NCBI GenBank assembly: GCA_023421395.1
Contig: JAEZTL010000047.1
Location: forward strand, 1-64,000
Reading direction: 5' to 3'
Length of the DNA stretch: 64,000 bases
Source: Bacillota bacterium
GTDB taxonomy: Bacteria > Bacillota > Clostridia > Christensenellales > Aristaeellaceae
Made by a program: the position numbers and the translations under genes. Positions 23,644-33,684 of this stretch are shown here, one piece after another. The notes under the pieces are model-generated. The model worked only from the letters and a program-made list of their open reading frames with translations. It was not told the origin of the DNA and searched no databases. Within the stretch, counting starts at the first letter, position 1; the number at the start of each line of letters is the position of its first letter.

Positions 23644-26600
23644 CGGCTTTCGTTCCGGGAACAGCGCCTCGTGGCGGCGGCCGTCGTCGACCAGCTCGAT
23701 GAATTCGCCCTCCATCGCACGGCCGTCCAGCGTCACGCTCTCCTGGCCGCGGAGGCAGCGCAGGCGATAGCTGGACGTGCCCACCCGGACGGCGATTCCC
23801 GCCTCAGTCTTTCCGGGGCGGATCAGCGCCGAGAGGCGCGCGTGGTTCCCGCGGCGCTCGTAGCCGAGGAGGTACTTTATCGCCGCGCGGCACAGCCAAC
23901 TGGCCGCGCCGGTATACCAGGTCCAGCCGCCGCGCCCGGCGAAGGGGGCTTCGCCGTATACATCCGCGGCGATTACGTAGGGCTCTACGCGGTACAAAAG
24001 CGCGTCCTCGGCGGTGGAGGCGTGGTTCATCGGCAGAAGCGCCTCGAGCGCCGCCCAGGCCCGGTCGGCGTCGCCCATCAGCGCGAAGGCCATCACCGTC
24101 CAGCATGCGGCGTGGGTGTACTGGCCGCCGTTTTCGCGTACGCCGGCGGGGTAGCGCGCGATGTAGCCCGGGTCCCGGGCCGCATCGTCAAGCGGCGGGG
24201 TCAAAAGCTTGATGAGCCGGTGCTCCGGATCGTAGAGCGCCTGCCAGGCGCTGTCCATGGCCTGCGCGCATCGATCGGGGTCGAGCCCGGCCGCCACCGC
24301 CCAGCACTGGGCGATCAGGTCGATCCGGCAGCCGCCCTCCGACTGTGCCGAGCCCAGCGGCGTGCCGTCTCCGTAGAAGGCGCGGCGATACCAGGCGCCG
24401 TCCCAGCCGGATTCCTCCACCGCGCGCCGCATGGCCGCGGCGCGTTCGAGAAGCTCCGCCTTTGCGCCCTCCTCCGGGCACACGGCGGCATAATCCTCCG
24501 CCGTCACGGTGAGGAACTGGCCCAGCCATACGCTCTCGCCGCCGCCCTCGCCCACGCGGTTCATGCCGTCGTTCCAGTCGCCCCCGCCCATCAGCGGCAG
24601 GCTGTGGGCGCCGGTCATCGAGAAGGCGCGGCGGAGCGCCCGTAGGCAGTGGGCGTCGAGGCTCTCGCAGGTCTGGCTTACCTCCGGTGTGCCGTACCAG
24701 TCGTCGTCGTCCGGCGGAATGCAAACGTCCTCGAGGTAAGGCGCTTCCTCGTCCAGAATGCCCCGGTCGCCGGTCTCGCTCACATAGGCGGCGGTCACGT
24801 AGGGGAGGAACAGCAAGTCGTCGGAGATGCGGGTGCGGACGCCGGTGCGCTCCGGATGCCACCAGTGCAGTACGTCTCCCGCCTCAAACTGGCGCGACGC
24901 GCAGAGAAGCAGATGCTCCCGCACCAGGCTCGGCTCAATGGGGATCAGCGACAGCATGTCCTGCAGTTGGTCGCGGAAGCCGAAGGCGCCGCCCGCCTGA
25001 TAAAGCCCCGCGCGGCCCCAGACGCGGCCCGACAGCGCCTGGGCCGGGAGCCAGCGGCCAAGCATCTGATCGCAGACGGCGTCGCCGGTCTCCGGCAGGA
25101 TGCGGGAGAGGAGATCCTCCCAGCGTGCGCGGGCGCGGTCGAGCCGGATTTGCCCGTCGCCCCAGGCGGCGAGCGCTTCGCGGCAACCCTCCCGGGAGGG
25201 GGACCAGCCCATCAGCAGCTGCGCCCGGACCGTGCCGCCCGGCGGCAGCGCCAGCGGCGCGCGAAGGCCCGCCGCGGGATCCAGCTCAAGGCCTTCCGGC
25301 GGCGCGCCGTCGCCGGTCAGGAGCGCGGCGAAGCCGTAGCCGTCCATCGCGCCGGAGGCGAGGATCAGCGGCGGTTCGGAAAACGCGCATGTCAGCCGCG
25401 CGTCGTCGCCGCCAACGCCCATCAGCCAGTCCACGGCGGCGCTCAGCTTCAGCGTGCGGGCGAGCCCGCCGGCGTTGTGCAGCGTCAGCATCAGGCATTT
25501 AACGGGCAGGTCGCAGTCCACGAACTGCGAAATCGTCCAGCCGAGCGTGCCCGCGCCGGAGGTGAAGAGGCTTACGCCCGGCCGGTGCTCCACGCGGAAG
25601 GGCTGCGCCAGCCCTCGCCGCTCCGGCAGGAGCGACGCGTAGGCGCGGCCGTCGAAGATCCACAGGCGCTCGCCCTCGCCTTCCCGCAGCGGATCGTTGG
25701 TGAAGGGCGTCAGCCGCGCGCCGCGGCTGTTTTTGGCGAAGGTGAACCCGCCGCCCCGTTCGGAAACCAGCGATCCAAAACCCAGCGGGTTGACCAGCAC
25801 GTTGCACCAGGGCGCGGGGGTGGGCTTGCCGGGCAGAAGGTCGATCAGGTACCCGCCCCGGGCGAAGCCGCCCCAGCCGTTGAAGCGGTCCCTCGGCTCC
25901 TCCGGCAGGCTGAATCCGCCGCGAAGCCGCGCCCTGGGCGCGTCAAGCCGCTCGGGCAGCGCGCGCAGGCGGCTTCGCAGCGCGGCGTCCAGCGGCTCCG
26001 AACCGTCCAGGAAGATCGCGGAGGCGGTTTCGATCAGCGCGCGCTGAGCGGCGGAGAGCGCCGCGCCCTCCAGCAGGAACGCGCCGCCCGGCTCCAGCAC
26101 CATGTCGGAGAGGTGGCTGGCGGCCACCTGATCGCGCAGCGAGTCCCGCACGGGCTGCTCGTAGTCGTTGCCGTAATCGTTGATCAGCACCAGGTCGCAC
26201 CATACGCCCATGGCGCGGTAGAATTCATGAGCGCGCAGCGCGTCGCGAACCAGGCTCATCTGGCCGGTGGAGGTCACGCGGACGGAGAGGAGCGGCAGAT
26301 CGCCGGAAATGCCCAGCGCCCACAGGCCGCTGAAGTTGCCGCGGCAGGCGGGCGCGCCCTGGGCATGCCAGGGGAACATGACGAGGCGGCTGGCGCGCTG
26401 CAAAAGCTGATGCCGCGCCGGGCCGAGACCCAGAAAGTCCAGCATTGAGCGCGCCTGGGAGCCGGAGAGCAGCAGCGACCGCCGGGCGGCTTCCGGGGAG
26501 ATGTGCCGGGCGCGCATTTTGGAGAGCGCCCCGTCGTCCTCCGCCACACCGGCGACGAAGGCCAGCTGGCGCCGGGCGCCGGGGGCCAGCGAGAGCGTCG

Positions 26601-29600
26601 CGCGGATCGCGGCGCAGGGGTTCAGCGTCGAGCCGGAGGCGTTCGAAAAGGCGCGGGAGAGGCAGTCCGCGTCGGAAAGCGAGCCTTCGCGGCCGATCAG
26701 CCTTTCCAGATCGATCTCGTGGCTGAGCTTTAACGTCTCCTCCGCGGCCAGCGCGTAGATCAGCTTCGGATGAACGCCGCCCCGGCGCGGCTTTCGGGTG
26801 AAGACCAGCGCGCCGTCCTCCCAGTTGGCGCGCACGAACAGGTTTTGAAACGCCGGATGCGCCTCCATGTCGCCCTGGGCGCACAGCGCCACCTTGAAGC
26901 AGCCGGTGACCTCGATCTCGAGGGGCTGGGCGGCGTGGCTGGTCACCTCCAGCCGCTGGATCAGCGCGCCGTCCTCCGGTGACACGCACTCGGTCAGGCG
27001 GCACTCCAGCTCGTCCGTCCGTGTCAGAACCGTCATGCTGCCCGCGTCAAAGCGCACCCGCTGGCTCTGATTCATGCGGGGCGCGAGGCCGCTGGCGGGG
27101 AAGGCGAGCCGCCGGGCGGGCACGCGCACGTGCACCCACATGCCGTCGTCGCCCGCCTCCCGTGCCGTCCAGCGGCCCATGAGGATCCCCCTGGCACGCA
27201 CGAAGCCCGTGCCTGCCGCGGTCAGAAACGCGGTGGTGCCGCCGCCGTAGAGCAGGTGACCGTCGCCGGGGCCCGCCGCCGCACAGCCGGTGTGCGCGCC
27301 TTGGCGCGGACGGTCCGGCTCCGGTTCCGGCTCGCTCTGTGCGCGGCGGAAGGAGCCCCGCGCCGGTTTTTCGCTCAGCAGCAGCGTCAGCGCGCGCACC
27401 TCGGGCAGGCTGGTAAAGGCCTTGACCAGCGCGTCGCCGCTGAGCGCGTTGGCGATGGCGGCCAGGATCATCCCCTGGTGGTGGGCCATGTGGCTCATGA
27501 CCACCCGGTGCGGCTCGCCCTCCGGCAGCCGCGAAGGCGCGTAATCCACGGCCTCGTAGAGCCCCATCTTGCCCTGAAAGCCCGCGCGCTGCAGTGCCTC
27601 GAGGTTTTCGATCACCGCGCCGGGGTCCACCGGCAGCGCCAGGATCGACGCGTAGGGCGCAATCACCCGCTCAAAGGCGGTGCCGCGGAGCGACAGGCTG
27701 GGCAGGCCAAAGGCGCGGTACTGGTAATTCATCATCAGGTCGAAGGCGTTGTAGCCGGATTCCGACACGCCCCAGGGCGCGCCCAACGCGCGCTGCGCCC
27801 GGACGACCGAGCGTTCTGTCTGGCTGAGGAGCGATCCGTCGGGCGCGCGCAAGAGGATCAGCGGCATCAGGTATTCGAACATCGTGCCGCTCCAGGAGAT
27901 CAGCGCGGCGCTCCTTCCGGCGCGCGCCATGCCCCGGCCCAGCTTTGACCAATGCTTGACCGGCACCTGCCTGAGCGCCATGGCGGCGAAGCTCAGAATG
28001 CGGGATTCGGAGGCCATCAGATCGTAATGGCCGGAGGACAGAATTCCGCGCTCCGCGTCGTGGCCGATATGGAAGAGGTTGCGCGAAGCGTCGTAGAGGC
28101 CGGCAAAATCCATGCCCGCCGCCAGCGCGCCGAGTCGCCGGGCAAGCCCTGCGTCCAGCGGCTCGATGACGACGGCCACCGTCATCAGGCAGGCGGCCAG
28201 GTTGCCGCTGTCCACGCTGGACACGTACCGGGGCCTCAGCGGCTTCAGCGCCTGAATATCATACCAGTTGTACAGGTGGCCGTGCCACTTCTCCAAATTC
28301 TCCAGCGTCTCCGCGGTGCGCGCCACGCGGCGCGTCAGCGCGCCGTCGTCGATCAGGTTCAAAAGCCTCGCCGAGACCGAGGCCAGGAGGTAAAGCCCGA
28401 TGTTGGTGGGCGATGTGCGCTGTGCCCTTCCCACCGGCGGATCCAGCTGCACGTTGTCCGGCGGAAGGCCCGGCCCGTCCTCCGGCGTCTCAGCCTCGAA
28501 AAAGTGCCAGGTGGCGCGGGCGAGGCCCGTCAGAACATCCTTTTCGCGCTCGCTCAAGGCCGGAGCACGCTCCGGCGCGGCAATCAGACTCATCCAGCCC
28601 GGCGCGACCCAGAAAAGCGCGGCCAGGCTGAGGGTGGGCAGCGCCCAGGGCAGGTTAAGAAGCGCCGGGAGCGTCAAAAGCGCCGCGACCCGCGCGGCGA
28701 CCACGGAGAGATCGCGCCCGGACGCGCCCTCCGCATCGGCGGCGGGTACCCATTCGAGAAGGCCACGGCCGGACCGGTAGATCCGGTACAGCGCCCGCAC
28801 GGCGGCGGCGAGGCAGAAGGCTGCCTCCGACGGCAGCAGCGAAATTACCGCCGCCGCGCGGCGGATTGAGGGCAGGGAAGGCGGCAGAAGCGCCGGCAGG
28901 AACGCGTAGGCAAACCCCACAAGCAGCGCCGCCGGATTGGCCGTCCAGAGCCCCAGGATCAGCGCGATGAGCGCCGCACCGGGCGCGAGGCTCCGCGCGA
29001 GGTTTGAAAGGAGCATCCACCGTCCCAGCGCGTCCGGTACCATGTTCAGGAAGGGAAGCAGCTGCCAGTCGCCCCTCGTCCACCGCTCGAGGCGGCGCAG
29101 GTAACCGGACAGAGAAACGGGGAAATCGTCATAGACCGCCACGTCGGAGGCGAGTCCCGCGCCGGCCAGCAGTCCTTCGATCAGGTCGTGGCTCAGGATC
29201 GCGTTGTCGGGCAGCTTTCCCGCCGCCTGATGGAATGCGCGCACGTCGTAAATGCCCTTGCCTGGGAAGGCGCCGCGGCCGGCGGCGTCCATCATCAGGT
29301 TGGAGGGGGACACCGGGTAGCTGTCCAGACCGCCCTCGCCGCCCATCAGCCGGGCGAAGCGGCTGCGGGCGCAGCCCGGTTCCACCCGGGGCGCGATCAG
29401 CGCATAGCCCTTGCGCACGCCATCCTCGATGCGCGGGCGGTTCAGCGGATGGGCGATGGCGCCGATCAGCTGGCGGATGGCGCCCGGCAACGCGCGGGTA
29501 TCGGCGTCCAGCGTCACCACATAGCGAAAGTCCCGCTCGTAGAGGTGCTGGGCGCTGGCGCGCTCGGGGGTGAATTCCCCGTCGTCCCCGGTCAGGAGCA

Positions 29601-31173
29601 GCTGGTTCAGCGCCTTGACCGCGCCGCGCTTTCGCTCGTGGCCGCGCCACAGGTTGTCGGCGCGGGCGAAGCGGCGCTCGCGCTGCAGGTAGTGGTATTT
29701 CGGCTGGGCATTCTGACCGCAGCGCGCGTTCATCGCGGCCACGCGTTCGCGCATCATGGCGGCCAGCGCCTGGTCGCCCTCCCGTTCGCGTTCGGACGCG
29801 TCCTGAAAGTCGCACAGCAGCAGGTATTCCACGTTGTCGCCGCCGCCGAGGGCGCCCAGCGTCTCCAGCGCGTCGGCCAGCGCCCGGACGCGGGACTCGC
29901 CGGACAAAAGCGCCGGCACACACACCAGCGTCCGGGCTTCGTCCGGGACCTTCGACATGTCCAGCCGGAGCAGCCGCCGGGGCGTGAACACCCGGGCCCC
30001 GACGAAGATTGCGATCTGCTCGGCAAAGCGCCAAGCCAGCGGCAGCGCCGGAATCGCCCAGAGGATGCCGCCGAGAAACGCCGTCATAAGGACCAGCAGT
30101 ATGGCGTTCAAAACCGACAGCGAGAGGGTCAGGGCGTTTCCGGTGGGGTCCGGGATCATCCGGGGTATCGCTGCCCGGGGCGCGCTCAGCGCCTTTGCCA
30201 ACGCCCGGCGGCCGTCGTCGTCGTAGAGCCACCAGCACGCCGATCCCTGCGCGCCCTCAAGGCCCGCCGCCTCGTCCACCGCCCTGCGGGCGACGGTGGC
30301 CTCGCTGAGACCCGTCGCCTTCGAGAGGGCGGCTACCTCTTCACGGACGAGCCCGCGGGACTCCTCGTCCATCCTTGGGTACACGCCCGCGGGGTCCAGG
30401 CGCAAAAGTTTCTCCGCGCGGCTCAGCTGATCGAAGCACCGGGTCCAGTCCAGCGCCTCCAGCATGCGAAAGCCCGCCATGATGTTGGACAGCCACAGCT
30501 TGTCCAGCGCCTGGCGTTCGTGCTCGAGGCGGATTACCACTTCCGAATCTTCGCCGCGCCGGCCCAGCCACTGGTCCAGCGCGCGTCGCGCCGCGGGCAT
30601 CTCCTGCTCGTGGGTGAGCTGCAGCGCCCGCTCGAAGAACGCGCCGGACCGCTGGCTTCGCAGCGCGCCCGTCCGCGCGCCGGACAGCACCCAGTCCTCC
30701 GCCATGAGCCGCTCCCGCTGGGCGGACACCGCCCGCCGCCCCGTGGATTCAAAGGCGGCGCAAAGCTCGACGCGCAGCGCCTCGGGGATGCGCCACAATT
30801 CCTGCATGGTCAGCGGCTGGATTTCGTCAAAGGCGGCCACCGCCGCCACGAGGCGCTCGGCGGTGATCAATTCGTCTCCACCCGCCACCAGCGCGCGGGC
30901 CAGGTGCTGCACCCGTGGACAGCCACCCGAGGCGGGCAGCGCGGCGCCGGGTCTGAGCGACAGCGCGCCCTCGCCCACCTGGCGCACGTTGTCGCGCAGC
31001 CACTCCATCGCGGGCGCGCCGGGAGCGCCCGAAAGCCGCGCCACCTCGGCCGCGAGAAGGCGCAGGGCACGCGGCCGCGCGCCGGAAAGGCGCATCGGCG
31101 CTCGCTCCGCGGCGGAAAGCGTCACAGCCAGCGCACGCACGCGGCGGCCCAGCGCGTCCTCGGGTTGATTCAT
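23638..31173 (-). CDS. Cyclic beta-1,2-glucan synthase-like protein, GT84-GH94 (2511 aa)
   Basis: Giant multidomain membrane enzyme, NdvB-like. Rough order: helical N-terminus (1-350); transmembrane helices near 340-390; glycosyltransferase 84 domain with VVTLDADTR near 555 and an RWTRGDWQLLPF motif near 700; further membrane helices (720-870); glycoamylase-like domain (about 880-1250); then two carbohydrate-binding and phosphorylase-like regions ending in a GH94 catalytic domain with GGDWNDGMN near 2198, whose Asp is the expected acid. Proteobacterial NdvB is about 2800 aa, so this is a compact version. ACGGAGG precedes the ATG by 7 bases, in the loop of a small GAAAC/GTTTC hairpin. Likely makes or remodels a beta-1,2-glucan at the membrane; whether it cyclises is unknown. 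Confidence 0.9.
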   Translation of the reverse strand: MNQPEDALGRRVRALAVTLSAAERAPMRLSGARPRALRLLAAEVARLSGAPGAPAMEWLRDNVRQVGEGALSLRPGAALPASGGCPRVQHLARALVAGGDELITAERLVAAVAAFDEIQPLTMQELWRIPEALRVELCAAFESTGRRAVSAQRERLMAEDWVLSGARTGALRSQRSGAFFERALQLTHEQEMPAARRALDQWLGRRGEDSEVVIRLEHERQALDKLWLSNIMAGFRMLEALDWTRCFDQLSRAEKLLRLDPAGVYPRMDEESRGLVREEVAALSKATGLSEATVARRAVDEAAGLEGAQGSACWWLYDDDGRRALAKALSAPRAAIPRMIPDPTGNALTLSLSVLNAILLVLMTAFLGGILWAIPALPLAWRFAEQIAIFVGARVFTPRRLLRLDMSKVPDEARTLVCVPALLSGESRVRALADALETLGALGGGDNVEYLLLCDFQDASEREREGDQALAAMMRERVAAMNARCGQNAQPKYHYLQRERRFARADNLWRGHERKRGAVKALNQLLLTGDDGEFTPERASAQHLYERDFRYVVTLDADTRALPGAIRQLIGAIAHPLNRPRIEDGVRKGYALIAPRVEPGCARSRFARLMGGEGGLDSYPVSPSNLMMDAAGRGAFPGKGIYDVRAFHQAAGKLPDNAILSHDLIEGLLAGAGLASDVAVYDDFPVSLSGYLRRLERWTRGDWQLLPFLNMVPDALGRWMLLSNLARSLAPGAALIALILGLWTANPAALLVGFAYAFLPALLPPSLPSIRRAAAVISLLPSEAAFCLAAAVRALYRIYRSGRGLLEWVPAADAEGASGRDLSVVAARVAALLTLPALLNLPWALPTLSLAALFWVAPGWMSLIAAPERAPALSEREKDVLTGLARATWHFFEAETPEDGPGLPPDNVQLDPPVGRAQRTSPTNIGLYLLASVSARLLNLIDDGALTRRVARTAETLENLEKWHGHLYNWYDIQALKPLRPRYVSSVDSGNLAACLMTVAVVIEPLDAGLARRLGALAAGMDFAGLYDASRNLFHIGHDAERGILSSGHYDLMASESRILSFAAMALRQVPVKHWSKLGRGMARAGRSAALISWSGTMFEYLMPLILLRAPDGSLLSQTERSVVRAQRALGAPWGVSESGYNAFDLMMNYQYRAFGLPSLSLRGTAFERVIAPYASILALPVDPGAVIENLEALQRAGFQGKMGLYEAVDYAPSRLPEGEPHRVVMSHMAHHQGMILAAIANALSGDALVKAFTSLPEVRALTLLLSEKPARGSFRRAQSEPEPEPDRPRQGAHTGCAAAGPGDGHLLYGGGTTAFLTAAGTGFVRARGILMGRWTAREAGDDGMWVHVRVPARRLAFPASGLAPRMNQSQRVRFDAGSMTVLTRTDELECRLTECVSPEDGALIQRLEVTSHAAQPLEIEVTGCFKVALCAQGDMEAHPAFQNLFVRANWEDGALVFTRKPRRGGVHPKLIYALAAEETLKLSHEIDLERLIGREGSLSDADCLSRAFSNASGSTLNPCAAIRATLSLAPGARRQLAFVAGVAEDDGALSKMRARHISPEAARRSLLLSGSQARSMLDFLGLGPARHQLLQRASRLVMFPWHAQGAPACRGNFSGLWALGISGDLPLLSVRVTSTGQMSLVRDALRAHEFYRAMGVWCDLVLINDYGNDYEQPVRDSLRDQVAASHLSDMVLEPGGAFLLEGAALSAAQRALIETASAIFLDGSEPLDAALRSRLRALPERLDAPRARLRGGFSLPEEPRDRFNGWGGFARGGYLIDLLPGKPTPAPWCNVLVNPLGFGSLVSERGGGFTFAKNSRGARLTPFTNDPLREGEGERLWIFDGRAYASLLPERRGLAQPFRVEHRPGVSLFTSGAGTLGWTISQFVDCDLPVKCLMLTLHNAGGLARTLKLSAAVDWLMGVGGDDARLTCAFSEPPLILASGAMDGYGFAALLTGDGAPPEGLELDPAAGLRAPLALPPGGTVRAQLLMGWSPSREGCREALAAWGDGQIRLDRARARWEDLLSRILPETGDAVCDQMLGRWLPAQALSGRVWGRAGLYQAGGAFGFRDQLQDMLSLIPIEPSLVREHLLLCASRQFEAGDVLHWWHPERTGVRTRISDDLLFLPYVTAAYVSETGDRGILDEEAPYLEDVCIPPDDDDWYGTPEVSQTCESLDAHCLRALRRAFSMTGAHSLPLMGGGDWNDGMNRVGEGGGESVWLGQFLTVTAEDYAAVCPEEGAKAELLERAAAMRRAVEESGWDGAWYRRAFYGDGTPLGSAQSEGGCRIDLIAQCWAVAAGLDPDRCAQAMDSAWQALYDPEHRLIKLLTPPLDDAARDPGYIARYPAGVRENGGQYTHAACWTVMAFALMGDADRAWAALEALLPMNHASTAEDALLYRVEPYVIAADVYGEAPFAGRGGWTWYTGAASWLCRAAIKYLLGYERRGNHARLSALIRPGKTEAGIAVRVGTSSYRLRCLRGQESVTLDGRAMEGEFIELVDDGRRHEALFPERKPL

Positions 31174-31289
31174 GAAACAGCCTCCGTTTCAAAGCGCAGT
31201 TCTGGAGGAAGCTTGCACAAATCCGGCAGTTTCTATGCGTTCTTTCCAGAAAAGTGACAGTCTTCGCGCCTTTGGGTGCTGAAATTTCG

Positions 31290-31318
31290 TTGTAATTTGC
31301 CGGGCGCTGTGGTATCAT
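31290..31318 (+). promoter_or_regulatory. Promoter of the HAD-GNAT gene
   Basis: TTGTAA (31290-31295), 17-base spacer, TATCAT (31313-31318), reading toward the gene at 31343. Confidence 0.75.
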
Positions 31319-31342
31319 ACCAACGCGAAGGATGGTGCGGGG

Positions 31343-32425
31343 ATGAAAAAGCTGGGAATTCTCTTCGACATGGACGGTGTCCTGGTGGACTCCGAGCCGG
31401 TGATCACCGCGGCGGCCTGCGAGGCGCTGAACCGCTTCGGCATTCCGGCGCGGAGCGAGGACTTTAAGCCTTTCACCGGCATGGGCGAGAACCGCTTTCT
31501 CGGTGGCGTGGCCGAGAAGTACGGCCGCTCGTTCGAGCTTCCGATGAAGGCGCTGTGCTATGATATTTACGGCGAAAAGGTGGACGGGGCGCTCAAAATC
31601 TATGAGGGCACCAAGCCTGCGCTGGCGGCGCTCAAGGCTCAGGGACGCAAGATGGCGCTGGCCTCCAGCGCGGACATGATCAAGGTCAGGCACAACCTGC
31701 GCGTGGCGGGCATCCCCTTCGACACGTTTCTCGCGGTGGTGACCGGCGACGACGTGGAGCGCAAAAAGCCCTACCCGGACATCTATTTGACCGCCGCAAA
31801 GCAGGCGGGCATGAACGCCGCCCATTGCGTGGTGGTGGAAGATGCGGTCAGCGGCGTCGAAGCGGGCAAGGCCGCGGGCGCCTACGTGATCGCGATTCCC
31901 ACGTCCTTTTCCGGCGACGCGCTGCTGGCCGCCGGCGCGGATGTGCTGATCCCGGACATTTCGTACCTTCCCGCGGCGGTCGAGGCGCTGGAGGCCGGAC
32001 TGACGGCCAACTTCTCGCTGCGCGAGGGGATGGAGCAGATGGACTTTGAGCGCGTGACGGCGCTGTTGGCCCAGATGCCCTGGAGCATTGGCATCTCCCG
32101 CGAGGAGGTGGAGAAGGGCGCCCGGAATTCGACGATCCTCGTGGGCGCTTTCGACGGCGACAGGCAAATCGGCTACGCGCGCGCGCTGTCCGATAAAACC
32201 CGCTTTTGCTACCTGATGGACGTTGTGGTGGATCCGGAAAGCCGGCTGAAGGGCATCGGCCGGGCGATGGTGGAGCGCGTTCTGAACCACCCGGAGCTGA
32301 CGGACGTATACCAGTGGATGCTCTTCACATCCAGCGCCCAGGATTTTTACCGCGGGCTGGGGTTTGAGGAGACGCGGCGCGCCCATAATTGGATGGAGAT
32401 CCGGCGCGAGCGCCCCGACCGGTAG
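31343..32425 (+). CDS. HAD phosphatase fused to a GNAT acetyltransferase (360 aa)
   Basis: Residues 1 to about 215 form a beta-phosphoglucomutase-like HAD hydrolase: nucleophile Asp9 and Asp11 in FDMDGVLVDSEP, motif II LASSAD, Lys in ERKKPYPD and acidic motif VEDAVSGVEAG. Residues about 225-360 form a GNAT domain with MDVVVDPESRLKGIGRAMV (acetyl-CoA pyrophosphate loop R-L-K-G-I-G) and a C-terminal FYRGLGFEE. The fusion is one uninterrupted frame. The HAD half probably dephosphorylates or mutates a small sugar phosphate; the GNAT half acylates an unknown amine. AAGGA and GGGG lie just upstream of the ATG. The chaining of the two activities is inference. Confidence 0.92.
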   Translation: MKKLGILFDMDGVLVDSEPVITAAACEALNRFGIPARSEDFKPFTGMGENRFLGGVAEKYGRSFELPMKALCYDIYGEKVDGALKIYEGTKPALAALKAQGRKMALASSADMIKVRHNLRVAGIPFDTFLAVVTGDDVERKKPYPDIYLTAAKQAGMNAAHCVVVEDAVSGVEAGKAAGAYVIAIPTSFSGDALLAAGADVLIPDISYLPAAVEALEAGLTANFSLREGMEQMDFERVTALLAQMPWSIGISREEVEKGARNSTILVGAFDGDRQIGYARALSDKTRFCYLMDVVVDPESRLKGIGRAMVERVLNHPELTDVYQWMLFTSSAQDFYRGLGFEETRRAHNWMEIRRERPDR

Positions 32426-32478
32426 CGCGTTTCACAAGAAATCAACGAAAAACGCGCGCGGGGAATTGCCGGGAAGTA

Positions 32479-32507
32479 TTGACATACGCTTCCCACTGTG
32501 ATAAAGT
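32479..32507 (+). promoter_or_regulatory. Promoter of rpmG-secE-nusG
   Basis: TTGACA (32479-32484), 17-base spacer, TAAAGT (32502-32507). Just downstream a 6-bp GC hairpin with a GTT loop (32518-32532, followed by TTT) may attenuate transcription before rpmG. Confidence 0.75.
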
Positions 32508-32576
32508 TATTAAGCTTGCCCCCGTTGGGGGCTTTGGTTGTGATGATGGAATTTCGTCCAATGGGAGGGAAAGCGA

Positions 32577-32738
32577 GTGGCATCGGATAAGCGCGTCAAG
32601 GTTACGCTGGCCTGCGGTGAGTGCAAGCAGCGCAACTACAATACCATGAAGAACAAGAAAAATGACCCCGACCGCCTTGAGATGAGCAAGTACTGCCGCT
32701 TCTGCAAGAAGCATACCGCGCACAAGGAAACCCGCTGA
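32577..32738 (+). CDS. rpmG: Ribosomal protein L33 (53 aa)
   Basis: GTG start with GGGAGGG about 7 bases upstream. The sequence starts VASDKRVKVTLACGEC and ends KHTAHKETR, classical L33. Two CxxC pairs (residues 13/16 and 40/43) make it the zinc-binding (C+) form, so it is not the zinc-independent paralogue. 50S subunit protein, in the usual order before secE and nusG. Confidence 0.98.
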   Translation: MASDKRVKVTLACGECKQRNYNTMKNKKNDPDRLEMSKYCRFCKKHTAHKETR

Positions 32739-32767
32739 GCGTTTTCGTAAGACGAGGAGTGAGGCGC

Positions 32768-33034
32768 ATGGCTAAGGAAACCGGCGACAACAAGGAGAAG
32801 GCTGGCTTCTTCACAAAAGTAGGCTTGTTCTTCAAGAACTTCTTCCTGAAGGTTGTGAACAGCTTCAAGAACATGGCCTTCGAGCTCAAGAAGGTCACCT
32901 GGCCCACCCGGTCCGAGCTGATCAACTATTCTCTGGTCGTGCTGGTTTTCATGGTCGCGATGGCCGTCATCATCGGCATCATCGACACCGGCGCCGCCAA
33001 GTTCTCCCAGTGGATTATCGGATCGGGAGCCTAA
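32768..33034 (+). CDS. secE: Preprotein translocase subunit SecE (88 aa)
   Basis: Single C-terminal transmembrane helix (about 55-78) preceded by the family motif ELKKVTWPTRSEL. GAGGAG lies 9 bases before ATG 32768; the in-frame GTG at 32759 overlaps that site and is less likely. Essential partner of SecY in the SecYEG channel. Confidence 0.97.
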   Translation: MAKETGDNKEKAGFFTKVGLFFKNFFLKVVNSFKNMAFELKKVTWPTRSELINYSLVVLVFMVAMAVIIGIIDTGAAKFSQWIIGSGA

Positions 33035-33043
33035 GGAGCGAAT

Positions 33044-33571
33044 ATGTCAGAACATCAGGAGCCGGAGTGGTACGTTGTCCATACCTATTCGGGGTATGAG
33101 AACAAGGTCAAGGCCAACCTCGAAAAATCCGTTGAAAACAACGGCATGCAGGATCTGATCTTCGAGGTCAAGATCCCCATTGAGGAAGCGGTCGAGATCA
33201 AAAACAACAAGCGCAAGACCGTTCAGCGCAAGCTGCTGCCGGGCTATGTGATGGTTCGCATGATCATGACCAACGAATCCTGGTACCTGGTGCGCAATAC
33301 GCGCGGGGTGACGGGCTTCGTCGGCCCGGGGTCGCGCCCCACGCCGCTTTCGGAGACGGACTTCAACGCCATCGGCGAGAACCGCGTCGCCACCCGGATC
33401 GACATCCAGCCGGGCGACGAGGTACGCATTCTCGCGGGGCTGTTTGAAAACTTCACCGGCCGCGTGGTGTCCATCGACGCCGCCGCGCAGAAGGTGCGCG
33501 TGATGGTGCCCATGCTCAAGCGTGAAACCGCCGTGGATCTCGAGTATGACGAGGTCGTCCGCGCAGAGTAG
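33044..33571 (+). CDS. nusG: Transcription termination/antitermination protein NusG (175 aa)
   Basis: NGN domain (WYVVHTYSGYENKVKANLE, VMVRMIMTNESWYLVRNTRGVTGFVG) followed by a C-terminal KOW domain (GDEVRILAGLFENFTGRVVSID). Standard length. Lies 9 bases after secE. Confidence 0.98.
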   Translation: MSEHQEPEWYVVHTYSGYENKVKANLEKSVENNGMQDLIFEVKIPIEEAVEIKNNKRKTVQRKLLPGYVMVRMIMTNESWYLVRNTRGVTGFVGPGSRPTPLSETDFNAIGENRVATRIDIQPGDEVRILAGLFENFTGRVVSIDAAAQKVRVMVPMLKRETAVDLEYDEVVRAE

Positions 33572-33684
33572 TTTTCTGGCGTTCGCGCTGACTGCGGATG
33601 CCGCTTCCGGCACTTCAGGCTGCCGGGAACGACCGACAAAGAGCGCCCGGGGCCAAACGCGACCGGGCGGGATAGCGCTGAATC

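Noticed and set aside
29188..31257. Long plus-strand open frames opposite the glucan synthase gene
   Set aside because: Antisense shadows of a high-GC gene; no recognisable domains, no start signals.
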